NCBI GenBank assembly: GCA_033807695.1
Contig: CM066300.1
Location: forward strand, 4,464,001 to 4,528,000
Direction of reading: 5' to 3'
From: Daedaleopsis sinensis
Lineage: Eukaryota > Basidiomycota > Agaricomycetes > Polyporales > Polyporaceae
DNA: 64,000 nucleotides
Shown here: positions 43,857 through 56,100 of the stretch, in pieces
Layout of the letters: each line of letters opens with the position of its first letter
Position numbering within the stretch: the stretch's first letter is position 1
Position numbers and translations under genes: made by a program
Notes under the pieces: model-generated
The model's input: only the letters and a program-made list of their open reading frames with translations
Databases searched by the model: none
Told to the model about the DNA's origin: nothing

Positions 43857-46317
43857 GTTCGGGTTAGGTGTGGGGTAGAAGGGCCTATAGGGAGGGGCAG
43901 GGGACCGGCAGAACCGGTAATGAGTGTGTTGGTGAAGGAGTGACTGTCTGCTCTGCGCACGAAACCGCCAGGGAACGCAGGAGAGAGACGAGGCCCGGGG
44001 GGTGGTGGTGGTGGGAGGGAGGAGGATGGAGGGAGATCGTTCAAACCGACGGGACCTTTCTCAGTGCCACGCCCGGCCGTCTATTGCCGCCCCCAACCTT
44101 GGCTCCCATCACGACCATCTGCGACACAGCACGCTCGCGACTACACAACTTAATTTACATACATAGCTACGCTGCTCTCTACATAACGAATGGTTGTATA
44201 TGTGCCCTGGACTCATCAGTCTGTGTACATCTTAACTCTTTAGTATGCTCAGATCTCAGCACGTCATCTGCGTAGCAGTGGCATTCTTGTATCGGTGCTC
44301 AGCCCGTGCTGCGCACGCCAGCTGTATTTCCAACTACCTGACGTTATGCGGCTTCGCGTATGCGGCCTACACGACCTAAGCGGCTCGTCGAATCAGCCTA
44401 TTGGATAGGAGATACAAGTAGTAGTACTGCGGTTGGCAAACATCATCACCTGCTCACGGTATACAGAAGTCCGAAACACCGAAAGGCGATGGGCATCTCA
44501 GATTCCTCATATGCGCGAAACAAAGCTCACCAGAGGCATGTTAGCAAGCACATACGACTTCATTGAAGTCACCTCGATGGCAAGAAAAGTCATGGTGGTC
44601 TTCTCTACTAAGTCTTGAGTTATTCCGACGACTCTCAGCTCACGTTCACGACTCCGTGAGTGTAGATTCATATTTGGATGTGCTAACCTAGCATGTTCAC
44701 TATTCAGTACCTTGCCGACGTGCATGGATATGCTTCTAAAAACACTGACATTATATGTCCCTGAGATGTCCTGCAAGGTCTGCATGACGTCGTCAGTCGA
44801 CTGTCGACCAACTTTGGGGTGGCGAGTCCCAACGGCGGCGACCCTCGCGCGTCTTCGAGACCTCTTGAGGGTTCTCCATCGCTTCCAAGGCGTTCATTTG
44901 TATCGCATGTGTATGCACATGACGTACAGTCTATGTGGTCAAGTGATTCTTGTTTCTATATGGCAGACATGCGTTAGTGCATGTATGACGACAGGGTCTC
45001 TCATTCCATGCAAAGAGAGGTCGCTGTCGTCATGTAGCTCGGAGTGGAGCTGGAGGTCTCGGGCATCGGTGCCTAAGAAACGATTCTTTCAGAACTCGCA
45101 ACGAACGTAGAGAACGATCTCAGGCCATGGATCAGATATATTGGTCAAGAATAGAACCACAGCAGCAGCACGACTACTATGCGACGAACCAAGATGAGGA
45201 TGGTCGCCTGTATTCCTCGTGTCGGGGAGTAAGGAACGGCAACATATTGTTGTACAACGACGGTTGGACAGATGGCGATCGGAGGGAATCCGGAGTGGTT
45301 CACAGCCTGGCGGCTGCGACTGGCGCAGTGAAGCCGGTCGGAGACCCGAAGCATGCGGAGTGGCAGCCTTCGCCGAGAGAAGCTCGGGCTCAGTTGGGTT
45401 GCGTGCTGTGCTGTCTGGTCGACAGTTGAGAGCCGCGAGGTCGAGTATGGCCAGATGCCGGCGGGTCAGGTTAGGAGACATGCAAAGTCGATGAGCCCCC
45501 AGATGGGGCTGGACGGGTAGAATGGGTGGCCAGTCAGCGGAAGACTTTGCTGATGGGGTGCGCTTCAGGGCGCCGAGTCGCGTCTGGATAAGTCTGGCGT
45601 CGTCGGTGGCATGAGCAGCGTGAACTTGAGAGGGCGTGGGCATCGAGGGGGCTCGCAGAAACGGCCGCAGAAGATCGGGGAGGGAGAAGACATCGAGGGA
45701 GAATATAGCGGAGAGGGAGAGAGATCGATGAGATGGGAGCATGGTGGCGTGGTCGGCCCTCGTGCGCGTCTGCGGCGCGCTGTCAAAGTTCCCACGGGGG
45801 AGGCCCCGCCACCAGAGCCTGCGCTGTCCCTGCTCTTCCTCCTGCCCCTTGTACTCGAACCCCCTCCTCCCCCATATATACCTTCCCCGTCCTCCTTTCC
45901 ACCCTCCTCGACGTCCCCCTCGTCTTACACCCCTCGTCTATCATCCTGTGAGTATCCCATCTTCTCATCTTTTCCCCATCAGTCGGCCCCCGCCATCGTC
46001 CTCCCAGCCTCGAGGTGGCCTCACCCTCTGGCCTGCCTTCCAACCGGCCACGCCGCTCCACGTAAAGATCCTTGCTACCCTTCCCACTCGCGAATGCCTT
46101 TCTTTGTTGCCTCTCCCTCCGTAGGCGACTGCGTATATGCTGTGCTGAGCGTTCCCAGGACGCTTACCTCCCTACCCCCTCACCCATCCCTCCCCTTCCC
46201 CTCCTCTTAAACCCCACTCTCACTCATCCTTGTTCCTCCTCCTCCTTTCTTCCCTCCGCGAACTGCTCACTTACCTCCACCTCTTCAGACAACCTCTCAT
46301 ATCTGATCTGAACATCG
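43857..46317. other. Long divergent intergenic region, chitin synthase and casein kinase promoters
   Basis: 2.46 kb. A minus-strand stretch open from about 44860 to 44507 (with STDDVMQTLQDISGTYNVSV) and a 217-codon minus frame at 45089-45742 have no domain support. The right end is a promoter: TATATA at 45875-45880, then a pyrimidine-rich leader with a probable 5' UTR intron (GTGAGT near 45949). Confidence 0.45.
45875..45880 (+). promoter_or_regulatory. TATA box, probably of casein kinase 1
   Basis: TATATA followed by a strongly C/T-rich leader. It is 440 nt before the ATG; a GTGAGT donor at about 45949 suggests a 5' UTR intron that shortens the mature leader. Confidence 0.45.
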
Positions 46318-47589
46318 ATGGCCGATTCTTCCTCTCACCGTCTCGACCTCCGTGTCGGCGGCAAGTACAGACTGGGCAAGAAGATCGGCTCGGGCTCCTT
46401 TGGTGCGTCGTGAACCCATCTATCTTTGAGCAGCTTGATTTATGATACGTTGTCTTTCACAGGTGACATTTACCTCGGAATCAACATCATCTCCGGGGAG
46501 GAAGTCGCCATCAAGCTTGAGTCGGTCAAAGCTAAGCATCCTCAGCTCGAGTACGAGTCCAAGGTCTACAAGACCTTAGCTGGTGGCGTCGGCGTCCCTT
46601 TCGTTCGTTGGTTCGGGACCGAATGCGACTACAATGCCATGGTCATTGACCTTCTCGGCCCCTCGCTCGAGGACCTTTTCAACTTTTGCCACCGCAAGTT
46701 CAGCCTCAAGACCGTTCTTCTTCTCGCTGATCAGCTCGTACGTCGTATTCTATTCACAAATCTTCTTCATTTCGGAGTTTATCATATCGTCTGACACCAC
46801 GCTACTGCAGATCTCCCGTATCGAGTACATCCACTCTCGTAACTTCATCCACCGTGACATTAAGCCCGACAACTTCCTCATGGGCATCGGCAAGCGCGGG
46901 AACCAAGTCAATGTCATCGACTTTGGTCTTGCGAAGAAGTACAGGGACCCCAAGACCCATCTCCATATCCCGTACAGGGAGAACAAGAACCTTACGGGTA
47001 CTGCCCGTTACACGTCCATCAACACTCACTTGGGCGTCGAGCAAGCTCGTCGTGATGACTTGGAGTCCCTCGCCTACGTCCTCATGTACTTCCTCCGTGG
47101 CTCCTTGCCCTGGCAGGGCCTCAAGGCTGCGACCAAGAAGCAGAAGTACGACCGGATCATGGAGAAGAAGATGACCACCCCGACCGACCTCCTGTGCCGT
47201 GGTTTCCCCAACGAGTTCGGCATCTTTTTGAACTACACCCGGGCGCTTCGCTTCGACGACAAGCCTGACTACTCGTACCTTCGCAAGCTCTTCCGCGACT
47301 TGTTTGTTCGTGAGGGCTACCAGTACGACTACGTCTTCGACTGGAGCATGCAGCGCGCCTTGGACGAAGGTGCCAGCTCCAGCAACAAGGCCACCCCTGG
47401 AAGGCGCAAGGTCCTGCAGGAGGAAGAGGAGCACCGCCCTAGCGACAGGATGTGAGTTCCGGCGTAACTAAGGTTCGCCCACTTTTACTTACTCGGTCCA
47501 GGCTGCGCTCCCACACTCGCCAACAGCAGGCCGCCGCCGGTCCTGTCGGTCAGCGTACCATCCCGCGCCGTGGTGAAGATAACTGGTAA
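46318..47589 (+). CDS. Casein kinase 1 (delta/epsilon, Hhp1/Hrr25 type)
   Basis: Ser/Thr kinase with roles in DNA repair signalling, vesicle traffic and circadian control in relatives. Four exons (46318-46402, 46463-46737, 46811-47451, 47502-47589) give exactly 362 residues. Gly loop [13 protein letters not shown], catalytic Lys in [18 protein letters not shown] in [13 protein letters not shown]1-specific [15 protein letters not shown] (in place of APE) and the [11 protein letters not shown] segment. The kinase domain ends about residue 300; the tail is short and ends RRGEDNW, without the long Pro/Gln-rich extension of budding-yeast Hrr25. [10 protein letters not shown] and the nearly invariant core make the class assignment secure. 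Confidence 0.96.
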
Positions 47590-48991
47590 ACGGCTCCCTC
47601 TAGCAATTTGGGGAGTCGTTCATTCAGCGCGTCCGGGTCCGACCGAGCATGGGGGGCGGAGGGCAGGTGCATAGGAGCTCGGTATAGGTTTGATTGCCAT
47701 ATGGTATGGATTGCCCCGGATGTCGGAATACGTTATCGGTCGGTCGCGTCGCTCAAGACGGGCGGAAGTTCACGGAGATCGGAGGAGCACGTCGTGGAGA
47801 CAGACGTGTAGGTGGTGATGGACAGGTCGCGCGAACTACAACGCGCCGTCGCCTCCCCTATGGGGTGACAGGCTATATTCGCGCTTCAGGACACCACAGT
47901 CTACACACCACCCCTCGTCGACTGGTTCAGTTCCCCACACACCCCGCGACTCTCGAACGAAGTGCTTGCCTCAAGAGCAAGCGCGTGGCCACCCGTTCAC
48001 CAAGCTGCCAGGTTTTGTTTCGTACGGACGCTATTTCTTTTCAAGCCGTCCATGTCGGTTCCTTCGGACCGCATGGACTGGCCGCCTCATCCCATCGCAT
48101 GTTATGTCTTCCCCTCGCGCCGTACACCGTGATGATTGCCTACCCACTACCTCATGACATACTCCCCTCTCACTCACGCAACATCACGTCTTCACTCACT
48201 GTATATATATACTCCCCAGCCCCTTCTTCCTTTCTCCCTTACCTCTTCTAATACTCCACCCACTGCACGCCTCCCGCGTCGATCCTCTCGTTTAGCTCGT
48301 TATTTCCCTTCCTTCTTCCCTCCTGTCGTCTCGTCCCTCGGGTACGACATCGTCGTCGTCGTCGTCGCGTTACTGGATCTCGCCCCGCACTTTATCCTCC
48401 CTCCTCCACCTCTTCGGGCACCGACACCACACATCGGTCGGGGCCCGTCGGGGGCGCGCAGGAAGGGAGAGGGCGCCGCGTCTGGTCCGGAGTGCTGGGT
48501 GGTGGATGACGCTGGCAGGTGTGGGCTGGCTGGTGGTGGAGAGAGCACGCCGCGCTCTCCGCTGTCGTTGTCGGGATGGTCGGTCGTGGTAGGAGGAGTC
48601 TAGACGGAGAGGACGGGGACGTCGTTGGCCAGGCGCGGTATCATCGTTGTATTCATTATAGTGCATGTGCACACCCATCGTCATATCGAATATCCTCAGT
48701 TTGAGCACGTTCTCGAGCCCATACGTGCGCGTTATAGTACCAGTCGTTACATGGTATGTGTTCGGGATAATTGAGAAACACTAAAGTTGAAGCTATTCCC
48801 TGAACAACGTCCTAGAATGCATGCATTGGCAGATTGAGAAGTATCCCAACGGCGATGGCTGCCGAAACAATGGCCCCCATGCCTTCCTGGTGTTCAATCG
48901 AACATCTCGAACCACCAAAACATAAGACGAATTTGGTATTCAGCCACGAAGAACACATGCAATAATCGACAACACCATGGTACACCAACCG
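47590..48991. other. Convergent intergenic region with an orphan promoter-like segment
   Basis: 1.4 kb between CK1 and coatomer gamma stops. At 48202-48211 TATATATATA is followed by a 200-nt pyrimidine-rich stretch and GTCGTC repeats (48346-48367), like a core promoter, yet the plus-strand frames after it encode nothing recognisable. It may drive a noncoding transcript or be a neutral AT island. Confidence 0.35.
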
Positions 48992-51900
48992 TTAGCCACC
49001 GATCGCCGCGATGACGAGGTCCGCCGCCGCCTGTTGCTCTGCCCGCACGCCGAGCTCGAGCGTCACGCCCTGCGCCTTCGAGTACGTCATCCGACACCGC
49101 ACGAGCACCTTCCCGCCCCCGCCCCCGACGAGCCCCGACAGCTGCAACGTGTGGACCGTGGGCGCGGACGGCTCCTCCGAGCCGCCCAGCGGCTGCATGT
49201 TGAGGATCTCGATGACGGAGTTGCATGCCGCTGGGACGCTTGTCAGTACAACCACCCGTGCCACTAACAGACGAGGACGAGGACGCACCCTTCAAGGACT
49301 CCATCGCGGGCAGCGAGAACGTCTCGGTGGTGGACACCCCGCCCCGCATGCGGTCCCACTCGGACGAGAACGTGACGTAGCTGGGGACGATGTAGTCGCC
49401 CGCGGCGAGCTCCGTGTCCTCGAGCTGGTACTCGTCCTCGTAGCCCTCCTCCTCCGGCTCGCCGGTGGACGGGTCCAGCTCCTTGCTGACGAACTTGAGC
49501 ATGCACTGGAAGGACGCCTGGACGTATTCCTCTGGCGTGTCCCGCGTGAAGGAGACGTATACGATCCCGGGCGAGGTGGCCGCCGTCAATTGGGGGATGG
49601 GGATGATGAAATCTTCCGTGAGCCCGGACTCCGCCTGTGGTTGCATGATGACCGACACTTGCTCGAGGACGGTGTCGGGGATCGTGTTGGACACGTTGAA
49701 CTATGGCTGTGTGAGCGCGTCCCGGACACCGCTGAGGTGTTGAGACCGTACCTGGAACACAATGTGCTCTTTGAATATGTGCTTGATGACGGACGCCTGG
49801 TATTCGGTCTCGCTCTCCGTGAGAGGGCTGGGCTTGACACTGCTGTTGAGAACGGGACCATAGGAGGCGAGCTCTGGGACCTCTGCAAGCTGCTGGGCGT
49901 AGTTTGATTGGGTTTCGGCAGCTGAGGGGGGAGGAGTTGCAACTTTTGAAGTGGAAGGACCTCCGATGGTGTCCAGTGTGCTTGGACCTGTGAAACATCA
50001 GCATCCACGAGTAGAGCGACGTGAGGAAACACGCACGAGCAGCCTCCTTTGCAGCTTGCTCCCTACTAATTTTGGGGATTTCCGATGCATCGAATGGCTG
50101 CTCGACAGCGTCGGTGTCGCTCAGATAGGAAACAAGTTTTGACTCGAGCGCAGACAACGAATAGATCGACTCTGCGGGACCAGATAAGTCCAAGAGACAG
50201 TGTGGTAGACATGGAGCTGTCACACATACCCTCCTTGATGTACGGTTGGATGAGTGGCGGTTCCTCGTATACCTTGAGATACATTGCTGCACGATCTCGG
50301 ACCTCGTCGTCGACGTCATCAAGACACCTGTTCAAGAGGACATGGATGCTCTTCCCGAGCTTCGCGTCGATGTTGTTCAACCCGAACTTCGCCAAGCTCG
50401 CGACCGCAGCCGCGCGCACAGTCGCGTTCTCGAGCACGACCCGGTTGTAGATGAAGCGGATGTACTTGGTCGGGTTCGGCGCTTTGGGGCCCTCCACGCC
50501 AAGCAGGTGCAGGATACGGACAGAGAGCTTCGTAAACTCGCAGTCCTCGATGAACTCGCACAGGTGCGACAGCGCCTGCTCCTTGCAGTCCGCGATGAAC
50601 TTGATCATGTCGAACATAGCCTCGACGACCGCGCGCTTGAAGTCGTACCCGCCCTCATCGCGCAGAACACCAGACAGGAACGCAAGCATGGCCTCGTGCT
50701 TCGCGGGGAACTTGAGGCAGAGGGAGCGGATGGCGTCGACGATGATCACCTTGAACTCGTCACTAATCTCGCTCATGAACCCGCTGATCTGCTTCATGAG
50801 CCGGTCCACCGACGCTTCGTTGCCCGTCTTGAGTAGGGTGGTGATCGCGTACGTCGCGACGCTGCGGTTGGGGTCTGATATGAGGTTCTCCAAGTCGATG
50901 TTGCATGCCGCGACACTGGAGGGGTGCGTGACAGCGAGTGCGGCGAGAGTGCGAGTGGCAGCAAACTTGAGGGTGGACTTGGGCGAGGAGAGGAACAGTT
51001 GGAGGACTGCACGCGGTTGAGGCTTCCTCTAGTGCCGGCCTAAGAGAATGGACTCACCAGCAATGGAGCGCGTCAACTGTGCGGCAGTGACGTTCCTCAT
51101 TTCGCAGATCACGCGGGCCGCTTCGAGGTTGACCATGTCGCTCTTGTGCCGGAGCCATCCCTCCAGAAGGTCAAGCATTTGTTTCTGAACGCTGATAGCA
51201 GAAGCTCAGCTCGCACCGCGCTCTGCATGAAGAGATGGATGGCAAACGCACTTGGGGTCCTCCTCCATGACCTTTGCTGCGTACCGGATGAGCATACACA
51301 GCGCCATCGGGTTCTTCAGCGTCGTCCCCGCGCCCGACTTGCCCCCGCCCAGCTGCTGGATCATCTTCGTGACCGCCATCCGGTCCTGCTGTCTGATCGT
51401 GTACAGCAGCCCGAGCGAGTGGTACTGTGTGATGTAGCTCGTCGACAGGATCGCCTGGTAGCCCGTGTTCGCGCTCGAAGACGAGCCGCCCCAACCGAGG
51501 TACGAGCCCCCGGACGAAGTCGCGGTGAAGAAGGATCCGGACGACTTGGCGTTGACTGCCTCCTGCGCCTCGTTCACCCACCGCTTCACGACGTCCTTCG
51601 CGTTCGGGAAGAGGTGGTAGGCGGAGACGAGCGCGGCCGAGGAGATGGACGGGTTCTTGTCGACGATGGCGGCCTTGAAGAAGCGTTCGACGCCCTGCGC
51701 CATAGACGGCTGGCACGGTCTCAGCTGGAGGTGCGCTGAACACGGCGCAGAGCGGGAGGAGTACTCACGTCGATGATGCGGGCGAGGGCGCGGATGGCAT
51801 TCGGACGGTAGATGACTTCCGAGTTCGGTTGCATGTCCTTCATGATACTCGCCGTGACCATAATCACGTCCTCCGCCGTAAGAGCCAGCTCCTTGATCGC

Positions 51901-52218
51901 AAGGTACACCATTTGGCGGAGGGCACTCTGGAAGTCCGGCCACAGGAAGGTTAATCACGAACTATCTGCGTAGACATCGATACGCACGTCCTTGTGCTGG
52001 AACAGCTTCGTTGTGCCAAAGAACAGCCCCGTCGCCTCCTGGGTGTTGAACGTTTCGCCGACATAGAGAAGATACACGATGCGAGTGAGGAGGGCCCTGC
52101 ACTTGCGCGGGCTTATGGGAGATTCATTGAATACGCGGGCCTCCTGGATGATGGTCGTCTTGTTATTGTAGTATGTGCTGAGGCCACTCTCCTCGTCCTT
52201 TTTCGTGGCAAAAGACAT
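48992..52218 (-). CDS. sec21: Coatomer subunit gamma (COPI coat)
   Basis: Large COPI subunit that coats Golgi-to-ER vesicles and binds Arf1 and cargo tails. N-terminal adaptin-like trunk: [87 protein letters not shown], and [24 protein letters not shown] repeats continue through [22 protein letters not shown] and [19 protein letters not shown] to [20 protein letters not shown]. After a Ser/Pro hinge (near 50000-49900) comes the C-terminal appendage: [46 protein letters not shown], and [21 protein letters not shown], ending VIAAIGG. The start ATG 52218 matches the family N-terminus. About nine introns. Divergent from NTE1. Confidence 0.96.
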
Positions 52219-53102
52219 GTCGAAAGAAAGAAAGAGAGGAGCGTGCCGTGCAGCACGACGTGGAGGAAGTATACTAAGTTGCAGACCAGGGCCCGGGCGC
52301 CCACCACATCGTAGCTCACTGCCCCACGTGGCCTGTAACATGGCACGCATACCTTGAACTTCTGAACGAGTCCTCCATGTGCGCAGAGTTTGGTCCCATG
52401 CAGTCCTCAGAATACTGCATGAGTGTAGCTAGTCATAGATGCATCTGCAGGAATTGGTGCATATAATAATTCGGACCCACGTTCGAGGTGTCGCCTGACG
52501 CGGTGAGTTGTGGTGATTTGTATAGACAAGAACAGGCTTGTACTTTTTCGCACAAGTGTCCGAATGCGCGAAACAGTTGTCTGAGGCTACTATCTGCGAG
52601 GAACACAAAGCTGGAACGAACGTGGTTGGTTTGTAACGGCAACGCTGTTTAGACCGACGCTCAGGAAGTCCTTATAACAAGCTAGTAGTTGAAGCAGCTA
52701 ATACAATCATTGTTGCGCTACGGAGCACTGGGCGTATACTTATCTCAGTCTGATCTTCTCTAGACTCGTATGCCAACCTTAGCTTGAACTAGTACTGTCC
52801 AACTCGCGATCGGAAGTCACGATCGTGGTACATAGTAGATGGAAGCTGGAACAATCAAACACCAATTATGAGTAATCGGGGGATTCGGACCGAGTATAGA
52901 AACGTGCACACGTGAGTGACGCGTTTTGACATGGGCGTCTCTCTGGTTTCGAGACTCGGATCGGGGAGCTGTGGCATAACGATCCTTGGACCCGTCCGAA
53001 TCCTTTCCCTGCATCCTTCCTCTCTACCATCGTCTAGCTTCTCTGAGTATCGGATAGCAACAGCGCAAAAGTCGGCACCGGCCTCTTGTTAGGTCAACCA
53101 GC
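52219..53102. other. Divergent intergenic region, coatomer gamma and NTE1 promoters
   Basis: 880 nt, lower in GC, without a TATA box near either start and without a credible ORF. Confidence 0.5.
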
Positions 53103-56100
53103 ATGGACTCAGCAACAGATGGAGGAGCCCAGGCGCAGGAGACTCATCCGCTCATCCTGTTCGTGTCGTCGTTCTTCTGGGTCGTATGTGAGTGAATCGT
53201 CGGTACTCTCGATTGCGGAAAATCAATCTCTTTTGAAGTATGGCTTCTCTCTTGGGCGAAGGCTTTGGTCGCTTTCATCACAATTTCCGTGCCGCGCTTC
53301 ATCTACTCCGTGCTATCCTACTCCATGACCTTGACGGTATGGTGCACGCCATTCAGCTAGTCCCCCAGTGCTAATGCTTTCTTAAACCATAGCTCAACTT
53401 TTGGTCGTTTGCTCTGCTCTTCCTCGCTCTCGCTGTCGCGCTGAATTACTGGATTCGGTTCCGTTACCTGAATACATACACGCAATTGAAGGAGCCACCC
53501 TTGGTCAAAGCAGACGCACAAGAACTGCACCCGGACGTCAACACCCCCGAGCAGCCACCGACTTTCCACAACTATCTCGATGATTTTCTACAAGCAGTCC
53601 GCGTCTTCGGGTTCCTCGAAAAGCCTGTACGCGTTCAATGACATCATATAGATTGATTGCAGGCTGACTGGGTGGTGATGTTAGGTATTTCATGAGCTCG
53701 CAAGACATCTGCAGACAAGAAGGCTTGTCGCAGGTGACACGCTGTCTCTAGACCAGGACAAAAGCTTCTACTGTGTCATAGACGGCAATGTGCAGGTATA
53801 TGCGCAGACTGGACAGCCATCTAGCCATGGACAAAGTGGTGCCTGGGACGAGGAAGATATGAACGGCTACCAACTGCTCAATCAAGTCGGCGCCGGTGGA
53901 ACGTTGTCCAGCCTGTTCACCATACTCAGCTTGTTCACAGAGAACGTCAAGATCAGTTGGCAAGATGGAGACAGGCCGGACGAGGGATCAGAGAGCGTCA
54001 GATCTCCTTCTAGTGTGCCTGGACAGCCACCGCGGACTAGAGGGCAGCGCTCGAACTCGGACGTTTCGCAGTTCGACCTTACGTCCCCACCCAAGCATCG
54101 ATCGCGCGCTGCGTCTGTGTCTTCGTCTGGCTCTACGGTTCACGCGCGCGATGCAGTCTCTCCACGCTCTCGCGGACGCTCGGGCTCTCGCAACTCCAGC
54201 TTTCCCAGGACTCCGCTGGCTTCTTCTGCTCGTGGCCGTACTAGTGCTTCCACCGTCACAGAAACCCAGAGTCACTACGGTGTTGTAGCGCGGGCTGCAG
54301 AAGATAGTACATTGGCTGTCATCCCAGCTGAAGCGTTCCAACGCTTGACAAAGAAGTTTCCCAGAGCGACGGCGCATATTGTACAAGGTAAGCTCACATA
54401 CCCGTTATACAGCGCGAGTGCATCGCTAACATCATCTCCCCACGGCGTGTAGTTATCTTGACCCGCTTCACCCGGGTCACGTTTAATGCCGCGCACAACT
54501 ATCTCGGCCTCACAACAGAGGTGCTTCGGACCGAGAAAGCTATCAACGACATCGCGTGCCACCCCCTACCGCAGTCATTCTATCAAAACGGTCTTAAGCA
54601 GCTACGGCAACGGTTCGACGGCGTATCCATCTCGGGTGGCTCTGACTCAGAAAGCGACTACTTCAGCTATGTGTCCTCACCAAGCTCGAGCAAGTCCTCG
54701 ATCCTCAAAGATCTCAAGGGATCCAAGTCCAAGACAGGTTCGACCAGCAGTACCGCTTCGACGAGAGTCCGAGGATACTCTCCGGTCACACCTATGAAGG
54801 GCCACGGCTCGCGACACTTGGTGCAGGCCGGAGATCTGCTCACCTCGACGGGGAGCTACGCGGAGAGCGGCATCTCGTCTGCAGCGCCAACCCCCCGCCT
54901 CGAGACCCTCGGGCTCGAGCTCGACAATGGCCAACGGCTGTCGACGGACGAGTTCGATCTGCGCGAAGAGGTCATGTCATGCATCGCCAAGTCCATCGGT
55001 CTCATCCAGCCCCCGCTCAGCGGCGGCGACTCCGTCGAGGCCTCGCCTGGAATCCTACCCAGCGAGGGCGGCCTCTCGCGGAAAGGAGGCTTCAGCTCGT
55101 CGACATCGTTCGGGTCCTTGAGTCTTCTAGACATCGGCACAGACGACGCGAGCAGCAGTAGGACGGAGAGTTCGTCCTCGATCTTCACGGACGGGTACAT
55201 GAGCAACCTGGACAACGAGGTCGAGATACTGTTCTTCCCGGCGGGGTCTATTCTGGCGAAGGCAGGAGACAGGAACACGGGTGTGTCCAACTTTCCCTCC
55301 CTCCTCACTCTGGCTCTACTAACGGCGGGAGCAGGTTTGTTCTATGTGATCGATGGCTTCTTGGATGTGATCTTGCCAGTCGAGAAGACGCAGAGCGAGG
55401 CGGAGCAGGCGCCCAAGCAGCAGAAGCCAGAGGATCCAAAGCCCCCCGAACGCCCCGAGCACGAGCGGTCTTGGTCACGCTCGGATTACTCCTTCTTGGG
55501 AGGACGCCCAGGCTCCCGTGCTGAGGGCGCGACACGTCCGCACAGCGAAAAGGATAGGCAAAAGCCTCTCTTCACTGTGAAGCCAGGAGGCATTGCCGGA
55601 TATCTTTGTGCGTGTTCCCAATTACTTGCTTTGCCCGTCGAGTGTGTGACGGATTTTCCGACAGCGTCTCTATGCCAGACTGCATCGTACGTTGACATTG
55701 TGGCGAAGACGGACACGTACGTCGGGTTCTTGCCCTCCCCCGCACTTGAACGCCTGCTGGAGCGAAGACCTATCGTTCTCCTGACGCTTGCGAAACGGCT
55801 CATATCCCTTCTGTCTCCCCTCGGTAGGTCTCAGCACGGACTCCATGTGTCCGCGCTGACGCTGACGACAACGTAGTGCTGCACATCGACGGCTCACTCG
55901 ACTGGGTGCAGGTCGACGCGGGCCAGGTGTTATGGCGGCCAGAAGACGTAAGCGACAGCTTCTATATTGTCATCAACGGTCGACTTCGTGCTATCACCGA
56001 GAAGAACGGCGCGATCACCAACACCGCTGAGTATGGTCAGGGCGACACCGTCGGAGAGCTTGATGTCATCACAAGCTCGCCGCGAAGGAACACCTTGCAT

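Noticed and set aside
45089..45742. 217-codon minus-strand frame rich in Pro/Ser/Arg
   Set aside because: No domain, no introns in an intron-rich genome, and composition expected from random GC-rich DNA; left as intergenic.
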